A stretch of 42,970 nt of DNA. It comes from Calditrichota bacterium (GTDB taxonomy: Bacteria > Zhuqueibacterota > Zhuqueibacteria > Thermofontimicrobiales > Thermofontimicrobiaceae). The DNA lies in assembly GCA_013152715.1 (NCBI GenBank), contig JAADFU010000194.1:1-42970 (forward strand), written 5' to 3'. Under the pieces are notes generated by a model. That model made no database searches. It worked only from the letters and a program-made list of their open reading frames with translations, and was not told the origin of the DNA. The position numbers and the translations under genes are program-made. Positions 25,413 through 33,400 of this stretch are shown here, piece after piece; position 1 is the stretch's first letter, and each line of letters starts with the position of its first letter.

Positions 25413-27326
25413 CTATTTCTTTTCTGCAATCTCCTGCAGAATAGTCGCTTCAAATTCTAATAATGCAAATTTGCCGATGTCTCCTTCCCTACGTTTTCTG
25501 ATAGAAACAGTTTCAGCTTCCATCTCTTTGTCGCCCACAATCAGCATGTACGGAATTTTTTGCATTTCCGCTTCTCTGATCTTGAAGCCGATTTTTTCGT
25601 TTCTGTCGTCAACCTGCACACGAATGTTGCTCTTTTTCAACTGTTCGGCTATTTTTTTCGCGTAATCCAGTTGTCTGTCAGTGATGGGCAAAATAATCGC
25701 CTGCACCGGCGATAGCCACGCAGGAAATGCGCCGCCGTAGTGCTCAATGAGCGTGCCGAAAAATCTTTCCAGCGATCCCATGAGCGCGCGGTGAATCATA
25801 ATCGGACGGTGATCTTCGCCGTCTTCGCCGCGATAAGTGATGTCAAATCTCTCCGGTTCGTTAAAATCTACCTGAATCGTGGTGCATTGCCAGGCGCGAT
25901 CCAACACGTCTTTAATTTTAATGTCAATTTTTGGCCCGTAGAAAACGCCTTCACCGGGATCAATTTCATAGCCCAGACCACTCGCTTCAAGCGCGGTTTT
26001 CAAAGCATCTGTCGCCAGATCCCAATTTTCCACGGTGCCGACAAATTTTTCCGGACGGGTGGACAAATATATTTCATAATTTGAAAAGCCAAAAGTTCCC
26101 AAAATAAATGTTGTAAAATCGAGACAATTTCTGATTTCATCTTGCAACTGATCGGGACGGCAGAAAATATGCGCGTCGTCCTGGGTGAAACCGCGCACCC
26201 GAAGCAACCCGTGCAGCACACCGGAACGTTCGTAACGATAAACCGTGCCCAATTCCGCCCAACGAATCGGCAGATCCCGATAACTTTTGCCTTTGCTTTT
26301 GTAAATGAGCAAGTGAAACGGGCAATTCATCGGTTTCAACTGGTAGTTGACATTCTCCATTTCCATTGAAGAGAACATATTTTCAGAAAAAAAGTCCAGA
26401 TGGCCGCTTTTGCCCCACAAATCAAGTCTGGCAATGTGCGGCGTAAATACAAGTTCGTAGCCGGCCTTCAAATGTTCATCGCGCCAGAAATCTTCGATGA
26501 TTTTCCGAATCAACGCACCTTTGGGATGCCAAAGCACGAGTCCCGCGCCGATTTCCTCGGAGATACTGAACAAATCAAGCTCCCGGCCCAGGCGGCGATG
26601 GTCTCTTTTTTTCGCCTCTTCCAATTTGTACAAAAATTCGTCCAGCGCCGATTTTTTGGGAAAAGAGACGCCATAAACCCGCTGCAACATAGGATTTTTC
26701 TCGTCGCCTTTCCAGTAGGCGCCGGAAATAGCTAACAATTTGAAATATTTGACTATTCCGGTTGAGGGCAAATGGGGTCCAGAACACAAATCAACAAATT
26801 CGCCTTCGCGATAAACACTGGTGCTGTCTTCCAATTCGGAAACATGCTCAACTTTGTACGGCTCATTCCGCTCCTGGAATAATTTAATCGCCTCTTCTTT
26901 GCTCAATTCTTCGCGTACGAAGGGGTGATTTTCAGCGACAATTTTCTGCATCTCCTGTTCGATCTTTTCCAGATCGTCCGGTGTGAGCGAACGGCTGATT
27001 TCAAAATCGTAATAAAAACGATCGTCCAGCGCGGGACCAAAACCAAATTTTGCTTCCGGAAATAAATTTTTTATCGCATGAGCCATGATATGCGCAGAGC
27101 TATGCCAAAAAACGTGCATCCCCTCGGGCGTATCGTAAGTGATAAATTCAATTGTGCCGTCTTCAGTCAAAGTGCGGCTTAAATCCATCATCTGGCTGTT
27201 GAATTTTGCTGCGACAGTCTTTTTTGCTAGTCCCCTACTCAGCTCTTCGACAATTTCCCGCGCAGTAATTCCGCTGTTGTACTCTTTTGAACTCCCGTCA
27301 GGAAAAGTAATCTTGATCTTATTCAT
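25413..27326 (-). CDS. thrS: Threonyl-tRNA synthetase
   Basis: This class II synthetase charges tRNA-Thr. The start at 27326 (MNKIKITFPDGSS) gives 637 residues; a further ATG two codons upstream is equally near, and the longer frame runs into unrelated sequence. In order it shows the TGS domain (1-62), the editing domain with HSSAHIMAHA and a conserved EFVDLCSGPH, the catalytic domain with LKPMNCPFH (zinc cysteine), RYERSGVLHGLLRVRGFTQDDAH and the C-terminal anticodon-binding domain (VQAIILPI, IPYMLIVGDKE). Four tRNA genes lie immediately upstream on the same strand, so it may be expressed from their promoters. No T-box is seen. Confidence 0.97.
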   Translation of the reverse strand: MNKIKITFPDGSSKEYNSGITAREIVEELSRGLAKKTVAAKFNSQMMDLSRTLTEDGTIEFITYDTPEGMHVFWHSSAHIMAHAIKNLFPEAKFGFGPALDDRFYYDFEISRSLTPDDLEKIEQEMQKIVAENHPFVREELSKEEAIKLFQERNEPYKVEHVSELEDSTSVYREGEFVDLCSGPHLPSTGIVKYFKLLAISGAYWKGDEKNPMLQRVYGVSFPKKSALDEFLYKLEEAKKRDHRRLGRELDLFSISEEIGAGLVLWHPKGALIRKIIEDFWRDEHLKAGYELVFTPHIARLDLWGKSGHLDFFSENMFSSMEMENVNYQLKPMNCPFHLLIYKSKGKSYRDLPIRWAELGTVYRYERSGVLHGLLRVRGFTQDDAHIFCRPDQLQDEIRNCLDFTTFILGTFGFSNYEIYLSTRPEKFVGTVENWDLATDALKTALEASGLGYEIDPGEGVFYGPKIDIKIKDVLDRAWQCTTIQVDFNEPERFDITYRGEDGEDHRPIMIHRALMGSLERFFGTLIEHYGGAFPAWLSPVQAIILPITDRQLDYAKKIAEQLKKSNIRVQVDDRNEKIGFKIREAEMQKIPYMLIVGDKEMEAETVSIRKRREGDIGKFALLEFEATILQEIAEKK

Positions 27327-27367
27327 CGACATGGCTCTTTTCGCTTGATTAACCCCTAATATCAGAT

Positions 27368-27398
27368 AGCCGAATTCCAAACAATTCAGAATTCGGCT
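27368..27398 (-). promoter_or_regulatory. Perfect 10-bp hairpin between tRNA-Val and thrS
   Basis: AGCCGAATTC (27368-27377) and GAATTCGGCT (27389-27398) pair perfectly around an 11-base loop. No T run follows on the minus strand, so it is not an ordinary terminator. It may be a processing or stabilising hairpin at the 5' end of the thrS mRNA after tRNA-Val is removed. Confidence 0.55.
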
Positions 27399-27423
27399 AA
27401 TTTGAAAATTCAACCGATTTTTG

Positions 27424-27497
27424 TGGGCGATACTGGACTTGAACCAGTGACCTCTTGCATGTCAAGCAAGCACTCTAACCACCTGAGCTAATCGCCC
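27424..27497 (-). tRNA. tRNA-Val (anticodon GAC)
   Basis: A 74-nt cloverleaf with acceptor GGGCGAT/ATCGCCC, anticodon loop TTGACAT and T loop TTCAAGT. The anticodon GAC reads GUY. The discriminator is A and CCA is not encoded. It is the last of four tRNAs before thrS. Confidence 0.95.
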
Positions 27498-27509
27498 CTG
27501 ATTCTTTTT

Positions 27510-27598
27510 TGGTGCCGAGGGCCGGAGTCGAACCGGCACGGATAAAAATATCCGAGGGATTTTAAGTCCCTTGCGTCTGCCAATTCCGCCACCCCGGC
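27510..27598 (-). tRNA. tRNA-Leu (anticodon TAA), CCA encoded
   Basis: A class II cloverleaf with a long variable arm (CGGATA/TATCCG), acceptor GCCGGGG/CCTCGGC, anticodon loop CTTAAAA and T loop TTCGACT. Anticodon TAA reads UUA/UUG. The 3' CCA is present in the DNA (27510-27512), unlike the other five tRNAs in this window. Confidence 0.95.
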
Positions 27599-27609
27599 AC
27601 ACGCAACTG

Positions 27610-27682
27610 AGGCGGCGATCGGAGTCGAACCGATGAATAGAGGTTTTGCAGACCTCCGCCTTAGCCACTTGGCTACGCCGCC
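27610..27682 (-). tRNA. tRNA-Cys (anticodon GCA)
   Basis: A 73-nt cloverleaf with acceptor GGCGGCG/CGCCGCC, anticodon loop CTGCAAA and T loop TTCGACT. The discriminator is U, the main identity element of cysteine tRNAs. CCA is not encoded. Confidence 0.95.
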
Positions 27683-27692
27683 TAAAGAAGAG

Positions 27693-27764
27693 AGCGGGAG
27701 ACGAGGTTCGAACTCGCGACCCCCACCTTGGCAAGGTGGTGTTCTACCACTGAACTACTCCCGC
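27693..27764 (-). tRNA. tRNA-Gly (anticodon GCC)
   Basis: A 72-nt cloverleaf with acceptor GCGGGAG/CTCCCGC, anticodon loop TTGCCAA and T loop TTCGAAC. The discriminator is U, as usual for bacterial tRNA-Gly. It is first in the cluster, about eight bases from the predicted transcription start. Confidence 0.95.
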
Positions 27765-27778
27765 TTTTATTGGTGTTA

Positions 27779-27807
27779 AATATACGGAAATTTTAAAAAT
27801 AATGCAA
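27779..27807 (-). promoter_or_regulatory. Proximal promoter of the tRNA-thrS unit
   Basis: Minus-strand TTGCAT (27802-27807), 17 bp, TATATT (27779-27784). The start would fall near 27772, just before tRNA-Gly. Confidence 0.72.
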
Positions 27808-27942
27808 GACTTTTTTTTAGAATATTAAGAAAATTTGACAAAAAATTTCTATCCCTTTTCTCAAAGTTCTAATTCTATTGCGATGAGCTCGCAAAGCGTG
27901 GGTTCCGCGAATTAAAAAAAAACTTCTTTTTTATCGCTGCCT
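27808..27942 (-). other. Possible short transcript or long pre-tRNA leader
   Basis: This 135-bp stretch lies between two minus-strand promoters. A transcript from the distal promoter would begin near 27935 and cross it. It includes GCGA/TCGC pairing around GCTCA (about 27881-27893 region) and T-rich stretches that could end transcription. No coding frame is credible. Whether it is a small RNA or simply leader cannot be told. Confidence 0.35.
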
Positions 27943-27971
27943 AATATAAAATTTTTTAGTATTGTTGTCAA
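27943..27971 (-). promoter_or_regulatory. Distal, near-consensus promoter upstream of the tRNA cluster
   Basis: Minus-strand TTGACA (27966-27971), 17 bp, TATATT (27943-27948), identical in both boxes to the leuS and polX promoters. It is about 180 bp from the first tRNA. Confidence 0.75.
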
Positions 27972-28254
27972 GTTTTTTTTTGATTTTTTTTGTTCAAACC
28001 AGATGGGCAGAATTCAAAGCAAGTCTCTTTTTTTTCACTTTAGCGAGATCGGCAAAATTTGAAATTGTATTACTTTGAAACAAAAATTATCACTCGTGAT
28101 TATTCTGATACAATTGAGCAATTTCATGCTACTACATATTGTGCTATTGTTATATATTTACACAATATATTGATTTTGTCAGATGAGGAACAAAACTTGC
28201 AAATTCATTTTAGAAAAAACGACATCAGGGCTTTGCATCAGAGGAGATCACCAC
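27972..28254 (+). other. Gene-free region upstream of the Cys4 protein gene
   Basis: This A+T-rich spacer between divergent units holds no credible gene. TTGAGC (28114-28119), 17 bp, TATTGT (28137-28142) could be the plus-strand promoter of the gene at 28255, but the match is moderate. The open frame starting at 28059 has no ribosome site and reads unlike protein. Confidence 0.4.
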
Positions 28255-28482
28255 GTGGCAGAGATAAAAATTAGCGAACTTATCATTTCGTGTGAGTCTT
28301 GCGGCACAGTGAAGCGATTTAAAGTCAACTCCCAGGCAGATTGTGACCGAATTTTTCACGACTTTCGCTGTGAAAATAATTGCGGCAGAAACTTATACAG
28401 TTTCATCGAAGTCGGCACAATTGAACGGGGAGAAATGCAGCAGTCACCGGTTGAACTAAGACTCGTTGTAAATAACGAATAG
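28255..28482 (+). CDS. Small Cys4 (zinc-ribbon-like) protein, unknown function
   Basis: The 75-residue protein starts at GTG, set by GAGGAG eight bases upstream; an ATG 72 bases earlier has no ribosome site. SCESCG near residue 13 and RCENNCG near residue 45 give two Cys pairs about 25-30 residues apart, as in a zinc ribbon. The tail is acidic and short. I do not recognise the family. It stands alone, transcribed towards a strong shared terminator. Codon use and the clean ribosome site support a real gene; the metal site is inferred from cysteine spacing only. Confidence 0.68.
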   Translation: MAEIKISELIISCESCGTVKRFKVNSQADCDRIFHDFRCENNCGRNLYSFIEVGTIERGEMQQSPVELRLVVNNE

Positions 28483-28503
28483 ATTTTCGTTTTTTTCTCA
28501 AAA

Positions 28504-28551
28504 AAGAAAGCAAAAATTTCATCAGCGTGACGATGAAATTTTTGCTTTCTT
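28504..28551. terminator. Bidirectional terminator with a perfect 20-bp stem
   Basis: Positions 28504-28523 and 28532-28551 are exact inverted repeats around an eight-base loop. It separates convergent genes ending at 28482 and 28572. A run of T follows the stem on the minus strand and a shorter one on the plus strand, so it should stop transcription both ways. Confidence 0.88.
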
Positions 28552-28571
28552 CGTTTTACATTTAGTGGCTT

Positions 28572-29258
28572 CTATTTCTGCTTTTCTTTTGTTAACAATG
28601 CCTTCAATTTTTTTCTCACCGGAACGAAATTGTCGTCCATTCTAAACGCTTGAATGTAATATTTTTTGGCACTAACAGTATCGCCATTTTCTTCTGCTTC
28701 CAGCCCCAGAGAAAATAATTCAATGACTTCAGCAGAAGTGTTGTTAGCAAAAAGGTTCTTTTTCTCCTCTTTGGAAAGTTTAATGTTCAAATTTTTGAGA
28801 ATCTTTTCACTCAACTTTTTGATCACTTTGAACATATTTTTTACTTTGTCGGTAACTTCCTCTGCCTTGACAGTGAGACCGGTTTCCACTTCCACAATGC
28901 GCACATCCACGCGGATTTTTTTGCCGAAAACCATGTAGCTGCCGAAAACCAGATATTTTGCCCCCAAAAGCTTGCCCACCTGAACGCCGCTATCTTCGGA
29001 AATCATTCCGCTTTGGGCAAGCTGCATCTCTTTGATGAGCTCGTTTATTTTTTGCCGCTCAACAAGCTGGAGCGATTTCACTTTGCTCAATTCGGTGATC
29101 ATTATTTCTGCCAAACCGCCGGAAAGCGATTCATATTTGTCTCTGTCCATCAAACTGTTGTTTGAAAAATCAAGAACAGCGATTGTTTCATTTGGTACAG
29201 CGTACAAAGAAATATTTATCAACAGAACAAATAGCAGAAGCACGAACAATTTTTTCAT
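28572..29258 (-). CDS. Exported CsgG/TolB-like protein without lipobox
   Basis: The 228 residues begin with a signal peptide (about 1-20, ending LYA). The body has the CsgG-type pattern: IAVLDFSNNS, GGLAEIMITELSKV, LVERQKINELIKEMQLAQSG, GKLLGAKYLVFGSY, then beta strands with DVRIVEVETG. The C-terminus is a short TPR-like hairpin (AEENGDTVSAKKYYIQAFRMD). It lacks a lipid-anchor cysteine, so it should be periplasmic or bind a membrane partner. It is clearly paralogous to the lipoprotein at 38241-39644, which starts the same cluster. GGAG precedes the ATG. CsgG itself forms the curli export pore; a pore role for this protein is unproven. Confidence 0.82.
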   Translation of the reverse strand: MKKLFVLLLFVLLINISLYAVPNETIAVLDFSNNSLMDRDKYESLSGGLAEIMITELSKVKSLQLVERQKINELIKEMQLAQSGMISEDSGVQVGKLLGAKYLVFGSYMVFGKKIRVDVRIVEVETGLTVKAEEVTDKVKNMFKVIKKLSEKILKNLNIKLSKEEKKNLFANNTSAEVIELFSLGLEAEENGDTVSAKKYYIQAFRMDDNFVPVRKKLKALLTKEKQK

Positions 29259-29279
29259 TGATTTTCTCCGTAAAATTGA

Positions 29280-30377
29280 TTAAAAAGACCACTGGCTGCC
29301 CAGCTTGAACTCATATCCCTGGTAAGCAGGATTTGCCGCCAAAATTTGCCCGTCACCGAAAAAGAGTTTCACTCCCGAAAACAGAGACAGTTGATCGGAA
29401 AATTGGTATTCTCCGACAACGCCTCCGCCAGCCAGATCTGTCCAGCCATGATTGTATTCATTCTCTACATACGAGCGAATCTCGCCAATTACGGAAAGTG
29501 AAACTTTTTCGGCAACTTTGAATTTCGCGCCGACGTGCATTTCCCTAATGGTGATATTGGAATTTTTAGGCTCCGGTTTTAATTTTTCATTGAGATAGTC
29601 ATAAATTTGATTTTTGGCTTTTGCCTGATAAAAAACCTGCAACCAGTAGAACTGGTCTCCTCGTTGATATTGAAGCGCCAATTTGGCCAAAAATTTGGGT
29701 CCCGAGGCAAAGATTTCCACATTGTCAAGCTTGTCCGCAGTGTAGTAATTGAAAACAAAATCAAAACTGCCTTGCAAATTATCCAGAATCAAATAATCAA
29801 CGCCCACATTCAAACCGATTTGTTCACCCGGGTCTAAGTCTGCAGAAAATTGATCACTGTAATTATATTTCCCGCGATAAACAAAGTTGGCGCCGCCGCC
29901 GACGGTCAGTTTGTCTGTAAACGGATAGGCGTACATCAGACCACCGCTTAAAGTAAGTCCCTGTCCGTAAACCGGAAGCAAAAATTGAAAAGACTGCCAA
30001 CTTAAAAATTTCGCCAGAATCAGTTGCGACGAATCCAGTTTGGTTTTTCCGGTCGGGAGCCCAAGACCGATGCTGGCAATCGCATTGTCACCGGCGAAAC
30101 TGTAATTTGCTTTGATCCAGGTATCGGACAGTCCCGTCATGCTGACATCGCCAAATTTGGACGTCGCCGGCGAGTGATTTATTTGCAACTGCACGTTATC
30201 GCGAATCGGATAGACAAATTCAATGGGCAACGTCCCTTCGGAAATCGCTTCAGGGACATTTTCAATGTTCCAAATCTGCAAAACCATGCTTGTACGCACG
30301 TAGCCATTCTCCGCCTGTCCAAATAAAAAAATGGGAAAAATTACAATGCCGAGCAAAAGTAGAAATACTTTCCTCAT
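29280..30377 (-). CDS. Outer-membrane beta-barrel protein
   Basis: The 365 residues have a clear signal peptide (1-20, ending FLFG). The rest alternates hydrophobic and polar residues in short strands separated by turns, and the chain ends with the aromatic residue of WSF, the usual signal for BAM insertion. GLSDTWIKANYSF followed by IGLGLPTGKTKL resembles the phenol-degradation (MetA-like) family of putative channel proteins; that family link is tentative. GGAG precedes the ATG and the next gene follows after 21 bp. As the only barrel in the cluster it may be the outer-membrane partner of the CsgG-type proteins or of the giant protein. Confidence 0.8.
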   Translation of the reverse strand: MRKVFLLLLGIVIFPIFLFGQAENGYVRTSMVLQIWNIENVPEAISEGTLPIEFVYPIRDNVQLQINHSPATSKFGDVSMTGLSDTWIKANYSFAGDNAIASIGLGLPTGKTKLDSSQLILAKFLSWQSFQFLLPVYGQGLTLSGGLMYAYPFTDKLTVGGGANFVYRGKYNYSDQFSADLDPGEQIGLNVGVDYLILDNLQGSFDFVFNYYTADKLDNVEIFASGPKFLAKLALQYQRGDQFYWLQVFYQAKAKNQIYDYLNEKLKPEPKNSNITIREMHVGAKFKVAEKVSLSVIGEIRSYVENEYNHGWTDLAGGGVVGEYQFSDQLSLFSGVKLFFGDGQILAANPAYQGYEFKLGSQWSF

Positions 30378-30436
30378 CGTATGCTCCAGAATTTACATTT
30401 TAATTCGAAAGTCAAATTCGTAATAAGCTGAAAAAG

Positions 30437-33400
30437 TTATTTCAGCAGTAAAATTTTCTTCACGTCAGTGGCTTTCCGTTCGCCGGTTATTTTCACAAAA
30501 TACATGCCGCTGGGCACAAATTGATCGAATTGATTTTTGCCGTCCCAGTGCAACTGATGCACGCCGCCGCGCATTGTGCCATTGACCAGCGTTTTTACAG
30601 ATTGTCCCAATATGTTGTAAATTTGTACTTTTACATTCATTCTTCTCGGGAGACTAAATTCAATTGTGGTCACACCGTTGAATGGGTTAGGATAGTTTTG
30701 TTTGAGAGCAAATTCAACCGGCACCAGCGGAATTTCTTCGGAATTCTGCTGAATATATTTTTCGTCGCCAACGACTAACTTGAAATGTTTTACCATGCCG
30801 TCATCCGATTGAATCGGCAGACTCAAATCTTTTCTTTCATTTAAATTGTAGGCAATATCTTCGTCAACGTCAAAAAGGTAAATCTGCCAGTTAGCAGGCA
30901 GCTTTTTGATTTCGCGAAAAGACAGGGTTGCTGATTTTGCGCCGGGAACCTGACAATCGAGCGCTAATTGCCATGAATAGCCATTCTCCCCGTCCTTTTG
31001 AAAATCAATCCGATAGGCGCCTCTTCTCTTTTTCCAATGGAAATTGTTTGCCCACAGAGAAATATGATTGCTGATCTCCGGCACTTCGGGAGAATCGTAG
31101 TGGTCAAATTCTTTGGCCGCCTTTTTCGCAGCGCCGAAAAGATTTCCTTTGTCAAAATATTTCCCACAAACCGCAGTGGCTTCAATGATGAAGCTTGCAT
31201 CGGGATACTTCTTCGCAAAATACTGCCTCTCCCCAATCGGCTTTGGCAGAAGAAGCCCATTATCTTCCATCGCCGGAACGATAATCGTTTGATTCACCGA
31301 ATCGCCGTTCCAAATAAAATAGCCTTCCCAGGGCTGGCAATATGTGACTCTCTCAGGCGGCAGCCAGCCGATGGAGTCAGAGGATTGATAATAAAACGGC
31401 CCCTGTAATACATTGTCATCCGTAGCTGATATCATGGAAAATGGAATGGTGTACGGGAACGGATTTCCCACCATGTTCCAGCCGGGCGTGAGAACGATTC
31501 TGTAATCTTGATTTTCCGGCGTAACGCCAGTTCCTCCGACAAAATCTTTCTCGCCGTCGGTCACAAGCCAGAAAGCCTTTCCGCGTTCAAATTTCCAGCG
31601 GCTGTCCTGAGTGGTGTCGCTGAATTCAACGTAGGTCGTATCTGTCTGCTCCCAATCGAACAATCTCCAACGGTAGGGATCGTACCCGCCGAAATTTTCC
31701 AACACCTTTCGGAGGTTGCTTTCCTGCAATTCGTACGGAACAGAAACCATGCGATAATGCCGCTGCGCAAGGGTCAAATTTGATGCTTCGTAGGCAGTCC
31801 GATAGCGGAGAAAATGGAATCCTTCAACTGGAAAACGAACGCCGCCCCAATTAGTCCTCAGTAAAAGCGAAAAATACAAGCCTCTCACGTCCAAATAGTT
31901 GGACGGAATTTTGATTGTGAGTCCGGATGAATAAACCGAATCTTTGCTCCAAAAATTTGTATCGACAAGGGCAGTCGCCGTTGTGGGAGTTTCTCCGCCG
32001 TGGAATAGCGTCAATTCTCCGGACAGTATTTTGAACGGAGTCGGTGCAATTTTAAACGTCAGCATGGTGTCAATTTTCGAGATGACATTGGAACTGCGAA
32101 CGAAATCGACCGCTGCCACATCTGCAACCGGGGGCGCGCCCGAGACCTTATTTTTCAATGTCAGTTCATCGATTGCCCCGTAGAAACCAACGGATTGAAT
32201 CTGTGGCACACCGCCGATGTAAAATTTATTTGCCGGCCCCAACGGATAATTCGGCTGATAATTGTAATATCCGACGCTGTCGCCATCCACAAAGACAGTG
32301 ACAAAATTCAACCCCGCTTCCTGATCGTACCCGTATTGCACCGAAATCAAATGCCAGGCGCCCGGTTCAAGCACGTAGTTTGGAAAAATATATTCTCCGT
32401 TGTAAAAATAGACGCCGAGACGCAAATCCGGCGCAATAAATAGACCATTGCCATTTTCAGTTTCGTCTAATTTATTAGAAAAAACGACCTGTCGGTAGCT
32501 GCGCGCGTCGTAACAATTCAGCCACATTTCGATATTTAGCGGCAATTCATTGAGATTGGACTCAATTTCGGCATAAGAATTATCACTTCCGCTAAATTGC
32601 ATTGCTTTTCCGGTAATTCCGTCAATCCATTGCACATTGTGCAAAATTGCGCGTCTGCCGAAAACAGAAGAATCGTAAATTGTGTCGCTGCCTGTGGGCT
32701 CGAAGCTCCAGCGTGCTTTGATTGAATCAGCAAAATCCAGCGCGTAATCACTGGCGAACCAGAGACGGCCGTTGATGTTGTCCGCGGGAATTGTAGTTAC
32801 AGGATAAAAATACCACCACAGCGCATCCGGCTGATTCCAGTTCTGGTCGCCGCGGCGAATTTTCGGCTGGCCGTTCACAAACATTTCGCAGTCAAATCCG
32901 CCGTTATTTCCCGACGAGTTATTATTCGTTCGAACGACTACGGCGATGCGATTTCTGCCCAGCGTTAAATATGGCGAAACATCCAAATTGGATTTATTCC
33001 AATATTTCAAATTCGTGTCCGTGCTGTCGAATACCATTGTATTGTTAATGATAATCGTAATTCTATTTTTGAAGCTCAAATTCATGTAAGTATTCTGAGA
33101 TTCGGGAATTTCGTACAAGTAAATGTCTTTGATGAAAAGCGCCTTCTCGTTTTTATTGGACAAAACGTCAGCAGTGTAATTGCCGCCAAAGATCGAATAT
33201 CCATCGCCAAACGGAGATGAGCCATTACCCGACCAGCCCAATTGAGACAGTGTGTTTTGCGCCGGGAAAGTGCTGACTCCGCTGCCGTACAACATGAGTG
33301 AAATTTGTTCATTGTAAACATCATTGGTGAAAATTGTCAAGCTACCGTAGTGATTTCCTTCTTGCAAAGGCTGATACGCGACTCGAATGAAACCGCTGTC

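Noticed and set aside
27327-27413. Longer thrS start
   Set aside because: The added residues come from the hairpin region before thrS and do not match the family, which begins near MNKIKITFPDG.
28059-28274. Plus-strand frame before the Cys4 gene
   Set aside because: No ribosome site, overlaps the likely promoter, and composition is unlike protein.
28504-28551. End of a mobile element suggested by the perfect 20-bp inverted repeat
   Set aside because: It lies between convergent genes, has an eight-base loop and T runs, and no transposase or target duplication is present; it is a terminator.
30998-31408. Plus-strand frame of 136 residues inside the giant gene
   Set aside because: It is the shadow of the giant protein's coding strand, with no ribosome site or family match.
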